From positions 1 through 53,233 of the forward strand of contig WYBR01000097.1 of assembly GCA_011525805.1 (NCBI GenBank): a DNA stretch of 53,233 nt, in the 5' to 3' direction. The stretch is from Vicinamibacteraceae bacterium. Its GTDB lineage: Bacteria; Planctomycetota; Phycisphaerae; Phycisphaerales; UBA5793. The notes beneath the pieces are model-generated. The model was not told the origin of the DNA, searched no databases, and saw only the letters and a program-made list of their open reading frames with translations. Below, one piece after another: positions 7,226 to 14,357 of this stretch (positions are counted from its first letter, which is position 1; each line of letters opens with the position of its first letter). Both the position numbers and the translations under genes were made by a program.

Positions 7226-8742
7226 GCGACGGCCCCACGCGCTACTACCTCTATATCCCGGTCTGGGCGACGGGCCGCGCCCCACAGGGCGGCGGCTCGA
7301 GCAACTACTCGACGCCGTCGGAGTCGCCGGATTCGTCGTATAGCACGTACTCAACGCCCACCAGCACACCGAGCATGCCGCCGAGTTACTCGACGACCGG
7401 CGATGTGATCTACACGACCGGCCCGGGCGGGACGCCGACGCTGACGTTCTACACCACCGATGCGTTCACCAGCAACACGCCGGGCACGACGCACACGCCA
7501 TCGAGCACGCCGAGCGATACGCCGTCGAGCAGCGGTGGCATGTCGTCCTCGGGAATGTCGAGCAGCGCAGGCTCCAGCGGCATGAGCAGCTCCGGCGGCG
7601 GCAGTTCCTCTGGCATGAGTTCTTCGGGCGCTTCGTCGGGCATGAGTTCCGGGGCGTCCAGCGGCATGTCGTCGGGGGCGAGTTCGGGCATGTCCTCGGG
7701 CGGGTCCTCTGGAGGGTCGTCCGGAGGGGGCAGTTCAGGCGGCGGCTCGTCGGGCGGGGGCGGGTCGAGTGGCGGCGGGAGCGGCCCGGGCGGCTCTGGT
7801 CCCGGCGGCTCCGGCCCTGGCGGTTCTGGGCCGGGAGGGTCGGGCCCTGGGGGAAGCGGGCCGGGCGGATCTGGCCCCGGTGGCTCGGGACCCGGTTCAA
7901 ACTGCGTGCTGGCCGGGACGCCGGTGCGTCTGGCCTCCGGGCAGACCGTGCCGATTGAGGATCTGAAACCGGGCGACCGCATCGCGGCACTCGACGTGGC
8001 GGGCCTCGACCGCGATGTACCGTGGCGGGCTCAGTACCAGTGGCTCCGCCAGCGGGCCGAAGCGGTGCTCACGCCGGTCACCGGTTCCGTGGCCAGCGTG
8101 AAGGTCGGCACGCACGACGGATTCATCACCATCAACGGTCGCCTGCGGCTCACGCCCGAGCACCCGGTGCTCCTGCGCCGCGGCGAAGAGGTCGGGTTCG
8201 TGTCGGCGGAGTTCGTGCTCGTCGGCGATTATCTCGTGCGGCACGACCTCAGCGAAGAGCGCGTCGAGACGATCAGCCGCGCCGGCGATCGCGTGACCAC
8301 GGTCGCGGTGCATGTACCCGGTCTGAACGTCTTCCTGGCCGACGGCGTGTGGGTCCACAACGACATGCCCGCGACGCAGGCAACGGGATCGGGATCGGCT
8401 TCTGGTTCGGGCTCCGGTTCGGGCTCCGGTTCTGGCTCGGGATCAGGCTCCTCGAGCGGCAGCGGGTCGGGTTCCGGCAGCGGCAAGTCCAGCGGCTCGT
8501 CCATGTCGAGTTCTGGAAGCTCGTCGGGATCTGGCAGTTCGTCTGGTTCCTCGAGCAGCAGCGGGAGCGAAAGCGGCTCCGGCCCGCCCGGTTCCGGCTC
8601 AGGCTCCGGCAGCGCCCAGCAGTCGGTGGCGCTCGGCGAGGGCGCGTCGTCGTTCATCGAGGGCGGCATGGAGGGCGTGCCGCCCGCGAAGTGGCAGCAG
8701 AGTGGATTGAGCAGTGGCATCGAAGAGGAGGTGAAGGCGTGA
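7222..8742 (+). CDS. Ser/Gly-repeat virion-type protein with internal Hint (intein-like) domain
   Basis: 506 aa from ATG 7222 (an earlier start would lie in the upstream gene). Residues 1-120 are Ser/Thr/Pro/Tyr-rich; about 121-190 is a Ser/Gly/Met stretch with GASSGMSS units; about 190-226 is seven GPGGS units. A Hint domain follows, from Cys228 (CVLAGTPVRLASG, IEDLKPGDRI) through TPEHPVLL to VWVHN at Asn380, and then a 90-residue Ser-Gly tail. Hint domains self-cleave or splice at these Cys and Asn positions. Here the residue after HN is Asp, not Cys/Ser/Thr, so cleavage is more likely than canonical splicing. Presumed exposed tail or fibre component; function unknown. Confidence 0.75.
   Translation: MSDGPTRYYLYIPVWATGRAPQGGGSSNYSTPSESPDSSYSTYSTPTSTPSMPPSYSTTGDVIYTTGPGGTPTLTFYTTDAFTSNTPGTTHTPSSTPSDTPSSSGGMSSSGMSSSAGSSGMSSSGGGSSSGMSSSGASSGMSSGASSGMSSGASSGMSSGGSSGGSSGGGSSGGGSSGGGGSSGGGSGPGGSGPGGSGPGGSGPGGSGPGGSGPGGSGPGGSGPGSNCVLAGTPVRLASGQTVPIEDLKPGDRIAALDVAGLDRDVPWRAQYQWLRQRAEAVLTPVTGSVASVKVGTHDGFITINGRLRLTPEHPVLLRRGEEVGFVSAEFVLVGDYLVRHDLSEERVETISRAGDRVTTVAVHVPGLNVFLADGVWVHNDMPATQATGSGSASGSGSGSGSGSGSGSGSSSGSGSGSGSGKSSGSSMSSSGSSSGSGSSSGSSSSSGSESGSGPPGSGSGSGSAQQSVALGEGASSFIEGGMEGVPPAKWQQSGLSSGIEEEVKA
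7783..7896 (+). repeat. GPGGS pentapeptide repeat region
   Basis: Seven successive GPGGS units plus a final GPGS are encoded here. The Ser codons alternate among TCT, TCC, TCG and AGC and the Pro codons among CCC, CCT and CCG, so the repeat is conserved at the protein level but scrambled at the nucleotide level. Confidence 0.85.
7903..8361 (+). other. Hint domain, Cys228 to Asn380
   Basis: Domain boundaries within the 7222-8742 gene. Block A is CVLAGTPVRLASG with the nucleophile Cys at 7903-7905; block B is LRLTPEHPVLL (T-x-x-H); the C-terminal block is VFLADGVWVHN, ending with His-Asn at 8356-8361 and followed by Asp. The size of 153 aa equals a mini-Hint or bacterial intein-like domain without a homing endonuclease. 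Confidence 0.85.
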
Positions 8743-9362
8743 TCCCGAAGGTCATCTACACGGCCGACTTGTCCGAGTCCCCCGACCGTCAGCGGCTTGC
8801 CGCGTGGAAGCACGCATGGCAGACGCTGCTCCCCGAGTGGGACGTCGTCACATTTACGCTGGAGACCAGGCCGCCGATCCTGAACCACGATCAGTGGCAG
8901 CAGACGCTCGACCTCAGCGAGCCCGCGGCGTCGGCGGCGCGGCTGAACCTTCTGCGCTACGAAGTGCTGGCCCGGGAAGGCGGCGTGTTCGTCGATCCTG
9001 ATCGTCTGCCGCTGCGCCCGCTCGATGAACTCGTCGTTGGGGTCGGCGCGTTCTGTTCCACGATCGCCAGCCACGGTGCGAGCCGTCCGCACATGCTCTC
9101 GCCGTCGGTGCTCGGTGCGACACGTAACCACCCGATGCTCTGGCACGCGATCCGTGACCTGCCGCACTCGGTGCTGGTCTATCGCGGTGTGTGGGACCAG
9201 AGCGGGCCGGGCTTCCTCACCCGTGTGGTCCGCGACCACGGACACTTCCGCGACGTTGTGCCGTTCCACTGGGCTCTGTTCGAGCAGGGCGAGGAAGCCG
9301 CCAAGGCCCACGGCGGGGCGTTCGGATTCGTGACCGGCAAGGCGAGGGAGGTCGCGGCTTGA
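8739..9362 (+). CDS. DXD-type glycosyltransferase (Gly_transf_sug / GT32-like)
   Basis: 207 aa from GTG 8739, overlapping the previous stop. It begins IPKVIYTADLSESPDR, has AARLNLLRYEVLAREGG and then VFVDPDRLPLRPLDEL, in which D-P-D is the metal-binding DXD of sugar transferases resembling Och1 and the TcdA/TcdB catalytic core. The usual first block 'IPKvIHq.W' is modified to IPKVIYTADL. It would transfer a sugar from a nucleotide donor to an acceptor; the adjacent Ser/Gly-rich protein is a plausible acceptor by context only. A related but divergent gene follows immediately. Confidence 0.75.
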   Translation: MIPKVIYTADLSESPDRQRLAAWKHAWQTLLPEWDVVTFTLETRPPILNHDQWQQTLDLSEPAASAARLNLLRYEVLAREGGVFVDPDRLPLRPLDELVVGVGAFCSTIASHGASRPHMLSPSVLGATRNHPMLWHAIRDLPHSVLVYRGVWDQSGPGFLTRVVRDHGHFRDVVPFHWALFEQGEEAAKAHGGAFGFVTGKAREVAA

Positions 9363-10039
9363 GCACCACCACAAGCGCCACCCCGATCCCGCGGGTCCTG
9401 CACCAGATCTGGCTGGGCAAGGGGGAGATGCCCCTGCACCAGCGGCGCTGGCGTCGCCGCTTCGCCGAGATGAACCCGCACTGGGAGATGCGGCTGTGGA
9501 CCGACGATATCCTGCCGCCGATCCTCAACCGCAATGCATGGGAAGCCTGTGGCCACGTCGGTGGAACGCCGGGCTGTGTGATGCGCTCCGACATCCTGCG
9601 CCTCGAACTCCTGGCCCGCTTCGGAGGCGTCTATCTCGACACCGACGTGAAGCCGATCCGTCCCCTCGACGAGATGTGCCCGCCCGAGGTTCGAGCCTGG
9701 GCCGCATGCGAGCAACTCGACATCGTCTCCAACGCGGCGATGGGATTCCCGCCCAATCACCCGGCGATGTGGCACATGGTGGCGGTGATCGAAGAGTCGT
9801 TCTTCGAGCGCCGGTACGTTGGCGATCAAGCCGGACCGGGACTGCTCGCGCGCGTGGTCACCCAGTACGACGACGTGGCTCTCTACCCGCCCGCGTACTT
9901 CCACCCGACCGTCGGCGAATCGAAGTCCAATCCTGACGCGAAGGGGTTCCTCCTCGGCGCACACCTCTTCGCTGGCACCTGGGTTGAGGAAAACCGTCCC
10001 CGACACAATCGACTGTGGCTTGCGAACGCCGGTCACTGA
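9359..10039 (+). CDS. DXD-type glycosyltransferase (Gly_transf_sug / GT32-like)
   Basis: 226 aa from TTG 9359, chosen because the conserved block IPRVLHQIWLGKGEMP starts only 9 residues later; the next ATG (9429) would cut that block. Also seen are SDILRLELLARFGGVYLDTD (about residues 78-97), with the DXD at the end, and VKPIRPLDEM. These are the hallmark blocks of Och1/TcdA-type sugar transferases. It overlaps its upstream paralogue by 4 bases. Its stop TGA (10037-10039) overlaps the convergent metal operon's last gene by 7 bases. It is the last gene of the phage-type operon. Confidence 0.85.
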   Translation: MSTTTSATPIPRVLHQIWLGKGEMPLHQRRWRRRFAEMNPHWEMRLWTDDILPPILNRNAWEACGHVGGTPGCVMRSDILRLELLARFGGVYLDTDVKPIRPLDEMCPPEVRAWAACEQLDIVSNAAMGFPPNHPAMWHMVAVIEESFFERRYVGDQAGPGLLARVVTQYDDVALYPPAYFHPTVGESKSNPDAKGFLLGAHLFAGTWVEENRPRHNRLWLANAGH

Positions 10040-11004
10040 GCAGCATGGACCGCCGTCGCGTTGATTACCACCGCCTTGCCATCCGCCGACGCGACCTTGC
10101 CGACCACGACCATCTCGGAGAGTTCCTTCAGCCCGCGGCGGCCCTTCATGTCTGTGCGGAGGATCTGCCCCTTCGCGTCCACGACCTGCACGGTCACGGA
10201 GTTGGCAAGGATGTCCTCCTTGGTCTCGCAGCAGTAGTCCCAAGGCTTGGAGCACTTGTCGTCGGGATTCTCATTGCAAGCCTTGAGGCCGCGGCCCATG
10301 AGCGTGAAGACCGCGCGGCCCGCGACGAACGGCTCCTTGCTGCCGCCGATTCGGCCTCGCAGCACGACCTCATCGCCCACCTTGAGCGTGCCCGCTTTCC
10401 GGGCCTCCGACACGTCCTTGGCATTCTCCGGCTGCTTGTCAACGAAGAAGCCTGTCGGCAGCGGGGCCTTGGGCACATGCATCGACACCACGGTCAGCAC
10501 CAGCGCGTCAGTGCCGTTGGCGGTCTCGACCTTGCCGGTCACGAACACTTCCGCGCCGGGCTTGAGGCCGTGCTCGCCGTTCAGCCCCGCCCGCAGCGGC
10601 TTGCCGTTGGTGCCGACGATCTGCACCGTCGCGCGTCCCTCCGCCGGAATGTCGCACGCGGTGTCGGGCAGCTTGTCCGAGGGCGGGCAGCAGCCCTTGC
10701 GGGTCGTTTCGTCCACCAGCGTGAACATCGAGCGGTTCTCGACGAAGGCGTCCTTCGACATCGCCACGTTGCCGCGCACGGTGATAGTTTCGCCCACCTT
10801 GGCGGACTTCATCGCGGCCGTGATCTCCATCGCATTCGCGGGGAGTTCGGGCTTGATGAGCGTCTTCACGTCCGCCACGCTCTTGACCTGAGCCAGCGCC
10901 GCCGCGGGCGTCAGCACGCCCAGCCCCGCCGCGCCCACGATCAGCATCGCGGCCAGCGTCATCATCTTGATCGAACCCGTCATCCGCGTCATCGTCGTCT
11001 TCAT
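10033..11004 (-). CDS. Secreted Cys-rich protein with two tandem OB-like domains
   Basis: 323 aa from ATG 11004, preceded by AAGGAGT; an upstream in-frame start at 11049 lacks this. Residues 1-38 form a signal peptide ending AAALA-Q. Two homologous halves follow (about 70-178 and 208-321), each with GE(D)...V..RG.(I/V)..SK.(A/P)FV, a Cys-rich insert (Cys105, 106, 117 and Cys243, 251, 258, 259) and a final beta block GKV..A.G.A(L/V)V. The pattern resembles OB-fold 'nucleotide/metal-binding' periplasmic domains. Last gene of the ABC efflux operon, so a periplasmic metal ligand is inferred. No exact family recognised. Confidence 0.7.
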   Translation of the reverse strand: MKTTMTRMTGSIKMMTLAAMLIVGAAGLGVLTPAAALAQVKSVADVKTLIKPELPANAMEITAAMKSAKVGETITVRGNVAMSKDAFVENRSMFTLVDETTRKGCCPPSDKLPDTACDIPAEGRATVQIVGTNGKPLRAGLNGEHGLKPGAEVFVTGKVETANGTDALVLTVVSMHVPKAPLPTGFFVDKQPENAKDVSEARKAGTLKVGDEVVLRGRIGGSKEPFVAGRAVFTLMGRGLKACNENPDDKCSKPWDYCCETKEDILANSVTVQVVDAKGQILRTDMKGRRGLKELSEMVVVGKVASADGKAVVINATAVHAAQ

Positions 11005-11079
11005 ATCGAAACTCCTTGCATGAAATCCTACACGTTCGACTCTCCGCAACGGAAACCGTGCCGTTGCTCATAGACACCA

Positions 11080-12363
11080 TCACACCGCCTTGAGCGCGAC
11101 GGGGATCGTTGGCTTCAGGCATCGAATCGCCGGGGGCAACGCGCCCACGACGCCCAGGGCCAGGCCTGTCAGCAAACCCAGCCCGATCACCGTTTCGTCG
11201 ATCATCAGCCCAAACGCCCCCATCGAGAACCGCACCGCCAGCCCATCGAGCACGAACACGCCGATCGCGCACGCGATCAGCCCGCCCGCCGCCGTCGCCA
11301 GCGTTGATTCCTGGATCATCGACCACACGATCGCCATCCGCCGATAGCCGATGGATTGCAGCGTGCCGAGTTCGCGGATGCGCGACGCGAACGCGGCGTA
11401 CATCGTGTTCAGCCCGCCAAACAGCCCGCCCACGGCGATCAGCCCCGCCGTCACCCACGCGACGATCTTGATCGGCCCGAAGAAGTTGGCGAGTTTGCCG
11501 TAGTACTCGCGCTCGGTCATGGGCACGAGTTCCAGGTCGGGGCGCGTCTTGGTGAAGGCCGCGACATCGCTGAAGTCGGCCCCTTCGCCGGTCTCTTCGT
11601 TGTACGGATCGAGCGTGAGGACGACGCACGAGATGGTTTCGCGCTTGGTCGCCGTCATGAGGTCCGCCAGCGGCAGCCACACCTCGGCCTCGACGACGGT
11701 GCCGGGCGCGCTGAAGCGCCCGACGATGGTCCACGGGCGACCGTCCAGTGTGAGCGTCTTCCCCACCGCAACCTCGCTCTCGCTCACGCCCAGCACGGTC
11801 GCGGCCATGCGCCCAACCATCATCTCGTCGGCCCCGTTCACCGGCCAGCGGCCCTCGGTCAGCGACACCGACTCGTGGACGAGCGCCGCGGCGGGCGTCA
11901 CGCCGCGCAGCATGACCTGGCGGTGATTCGCCTTGCTCGCGGGCGCGGCGGCGGACGATCCCATCCCCATCGCGGCGTGGGCCGCGCTCGCCGCGTCGAC
12001 GCCGCGCGGGTCGCCCTTCACGCCCGCGTCCGCTCCCACGCCGATGGGGAGCATGACGTGGACCTCCGCCGACACATACGACACGCCCGCCCGCGTCCGC
12101 ACGCCCGCGACGCTGGCCGCGATCACCCCCGGCGTCGCCAGCGGGATCTCGGAGCGCTCGACGCTCTCCTCGCTCCCCGCGCCCAAAAGGATGATGTTGT
12201 GCGCCCCGCCGGTGGCCTTGAGCGCCCGGCTCATGCCGCGCACGAACCCGCCCGCGACGAGGATCAGCAGCACCACCATCGCCGCCCCGGCCACGGACAG
12301 GAACAGCCGCGAGGGCGAGCGGCCCAGATTTCGGACGGCGTATGCAAATGGAAGCAATCTCAT
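11080..12363 (-). CDS. ABC transporter permease, FtsX/MacB type (second)
   Basis: 427 aa starting MRLLPFAYAVRNLGRSPSRL; that ATG at 12363 fits better than an in-frame start inside the upstream permease. An N-terminal membrane helix (about 18-45) is followed by a large periplasmic domain and three C-terminal helices (about 305-425) containing GGLNTMYAAFASRIRELGTL and IGYRRMAIVWSM, the conserved FtsX cytoplasmic loop. It lies 11 bases after the upstream permease gene and would form a heterodimeric permease driven by the ATPase at 13542-14303. MacB/LolCDE-like transporters move lipoproteins, peptides or toxins; substrate here unknown, metal context suggests stress or efflux. Confidence 0.88.
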   Translation of the reverse strand: MRLLPFAYAVRNLGRSPSRLFLSVAGAAMVVLLILVAGGFVRGMSRALKATGGAHNIILLGAGSEESVERSEIPLATPGVIAASVAGVRTRAGVSYVSAEVHVMLPIGVGADAGVKGDPRGVDAASAAHAAMGMGSSAAAPASKANHRQVMLRGVTPAAALVHESVSLTEGRWPVNGADEMMVGRMAATVLGVSESEVAVGKTLTLDGRPWTIVGRFSAPGTVVEAEVWLPLADLMTATKRETISCVVLTLDPYNEETGEGADFSDVAAFTKTRPDLELVPMTEREYYGKLANFFGPIKIVAWVTAGLIAVGGLFGGLNTMYAAFASRIRELGTLQSIGYRRMAIVWSMIQESTLATAAGGLIACAIGVFVLDGLAVRFSMGAFGLMIDETVIGLGLLTGLALGVVGALPPAIRCLKPTIPVALKAV

Positions 12364-12374
12364 AGGTTCCTCTT

Positions 12375-13538
12375 TCACACCGCCCGGAAGCATGATGCAA
12401 TCTCGCGGCGTCCAGCCCGCCACGCGGGAACGAGGCCCGCGACGATCCCTACGCCCGCCGAGATGATGAGGCCCCAGACCAAGACGCTCCACGATGCGCT
12501 CACGCTGATCGACAGACCCTCTTGCGAGAGGCTGAAGTTGCCGAAGTGGACCACCGCCAGAGCGATGCCCGTGCCGAGCGTGCCTCCGAGCAGGCCGATG
12601 AGCATGCCTTCGCTGACGATCAGGCGGGCGATGAGGCCGGAGCGGAAGCCGAGGGTTTGCAGCACGGCGTGTTCCTTGATGCGGTCCTGCACGCTGAGCA
12701 CGATGGCGTTAGCGACCAGCGCGAGCACGGCCGCGAGGCAGCCCCAGCCCAGCCACTGAGTGAACTTCACGATCTCCACGATGTCGGCCCCGGCCTGCGC
12801 GACGAAGGCTTTCTCGGGGCTGGTCATCGTCGGGTCGGCCTCGGCGCGGAACTCCGCATCGATGGCCTCGGCCACCTGCTCCATCTTCGCCGGGTCATCG
12901 ACGCGGACGGTGAACTGCGTCACGCTGCCCAAACCGCCGCCCTTGCCCGCGGCCTGCTGGAGGAAGTCGAGGTGGACATAAGCGACGTTCTGGTCCTGCG
13001 CCTCCGGAGAACGGATGATCCCCGCGACCGTGACGGTGATCCCCGAAGCGTCGAATGACTCGCCAACCTTGAAGCCGCGCCGCGCGGCGAGGGTTTCGCC
13101 GACGAGAGCGGAGTCGGATCGCTTCTCCCACTCGGCGACGGACCCGGCGATGAGTTGCCACTTGCTCGCCCATCCGCTGGGACCGGCGAGGTCTTCGCGC
13201 GGCACGCCGCGGAACGTGACAACGTCGAGCGAGGCCCGGCAGTTGTTGACCACGATCTTGACCGGCACCGCCGAAACCACGCCGGGAATCTTCTCGATGC
13301 GATCCGTGTAGAACTGCGGCAGGCGGCTGGCGGCGGGGCAGAAGCGGTTCTCGCGGTAGACCACCAGCGTGGTGTCGCCCGCGGCGGCTTGCGTGGATTG
13401 CCGCACGCCTTCTTGCAGCGTCTGCACGGCGATGAAGAGGAACATGGCGATGGCGACGCCCGACAGCGTGAGCACGCTGCGGACGCGGTGCCGCCAGAGC
13501 TGCTTGAAGACGACGGGCATGAACTTGGGTGCGATCAT
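12375..13538 (-). CDS. ABC transporter permease, FtsX/MacB type (first)
   Basis: 387 aa. It begins MIAPKFMPVVFKQLWRHRVR with a membrane helix at about 22-40, a periplasmic domain of about 230 residues (with DRIEKIPGVVSAVPVKIV) and C-terminal helices around QDRIKEHAVLQTLGFRSGLI, the FtsX loop. It differs in sequence from the second permease, so the two likely form a heterodimer. It starts 3 bases after the ATPase gene stop, showing tight coupling in the operon MFP - ATPase - permease - permease - OB protein. Confidence 0.88.
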   Translation of the reverse strand: MIAPKFMPVVFKQLWRHRVRSVLTLSGVAIAMFLFIAVQTLQEGVRQSTQAAAGDTTLVVYRENRFCPAASRLPQFYTDRIEKIPGVVSAVPVKIVVNNCRASLDVVTFRGVPREDLAGPSGWASKWQLIAGSVAEWEKRSDSALVGETLAARRGFKVGESFDASGITVTVAGIIRSPEAQDQNVAYVHLDFLQQAAGKGGGLGSVTQFTVRVDDPAKMEQVAEAIDAEFRAEADPTMTSPEKAFVAQAGADIVEIVKFTQWLGWGCLAAVLALVANAIVLSVQDRIKEHAVLQTLGFRSGLIARLIVSEGMLIGLLGGTLGTGIALAVVHFGNFSLSQEGLSISVSASWSVLVWGLIISAGVGIVAGLVPAWRAGRREIASCFRAV

Positions 13539-13541
13539 GGG

Positions 13542-14303
13542 TTATGCCTCCTGCGGGACAAGGTTGGAGCGGCGGGCGGCGAGGTCGGCGGCTTCGATGA
13601 GGCGACCCTTCTCCAGGTGCAGCGTCCGCTTGGCGTAGGCCGCACTCTTGGCGTCGTGGGTGACGATGATGAGGGTCTTGCCCAAGTCCTCGCAGAGCCG
13701 CACCATGAGGTCCATGATGGCCTGCGCCGACTCCTGGTCGAGGTCGCCGGTGGGCTCATCGCCGACGATGATGGTGGGGTCGGTGACGATCGCGCGTGCG
13801 ATGGCGACGCGCTGCTCCTGGCCGCCCGAGAGTTGCCGCGGGTAATGGTCGTGGCGATCGGCGATGCCGACGAGTTGGAGCGCGGTCTGGACCTTCTCGT
13901 GCCGCTCGCGGGCGGACATGCTGTGGAGCAAGAGCGGCAACTCGACGTTCTCATAGGCCGTGAGCACGGGCACGAGGTTGTAGAGTTGGAAGACGTAACC
14001 GACGTTCACGCTCCGCCAGTCGGCGAGCTTGGACCGCGAGAGCGTGGCGATGTCGGTGCCGCCGATGATCAGTTGCCCGCCGCTGGGGCGGTCGATTCCG
14101 GCGATCAGATTGAGCAGCGTGGTCTTGCCGCTGCCCGAGGGGCCCATGAGCGCGAGGAAGTCGCCCGAGGGAACATCGAGGTCGAGTTCCTGCAAGGGCG
14201 TGATGGTGTTGTCGCCCTTTTTGTAGGTCTTGGTGAGGCGGCGGCACTGGATCAGCGGCGGGCCGGAGGGCGTGGTTCGCGCGTGCGTGTGGTTCGTGGT
14301 CAT
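13542..14303 (-). CDS. ABC transporter ATPase, MacB/LolD type
   Basis: 253 aa. Walker A is GPSGSGKT (about residues 55-62), the Q-loop QLYNLVPVLTAYENVELP, the signature LSGGQEQRVAIARA, Walker B IIVGDEPTGDLD and the H-loop VTHDA. These are all the features of a LolD/MacB-type ATPase that powers FtsX-like permeases from the cytoplasm. The His/Thr-rich N-terminal 15 residues (NHTHARTTPSG) precede the first strand. It sits between the adaptor and the two permeases. Confidence 0.93.
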   Translation of the reverse strand: MTTNHTHARTTPSGPPLIQCRRLTKTYKKGDNTITPLQELDLDVPSGDFLALMGPSGSGKTTLLNLIAGIDRPSGGQLIIGGTDIATLSRSKLADWRSVNVGYVFQLYNLVPVLTAYENVELPLLLHSMSARERHEKVQTALQLVGIADRHDHYPRQLSGGQEQRVAIARAIVTDPTIIVGDEPTGDLDQESAQAIMDLMVRLCEDLGKTLIIVTHDAKSAAYAKRTLHLEKGRLIEAADLAARRSNLVPQEA

Positions 14304-14357
14304 GGTCGTTCTCTTTTGTGCGGCGAGTGAGTCGCCGGTGTGATCGTGAGTGGTGCG

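Noticed and set aside
7449-7990. Long Pro-rich frames on the minus strand opposite the Ser/Gly repeat gene
   Set aside because: They are the complement of GGN and TCN codon repeats (Pro/Glu/Ser runs) and lack a start with ribosome binding site; the plus-strand gene is coupled to its neighbours.
7903-8361. Canonical self-splicing intein
   Set aside because: The residue following the terminal His-Asn is Asp, not Cys, Ser or Thr, and the flanks are low-complexity repeats rather than a split conserved protein.
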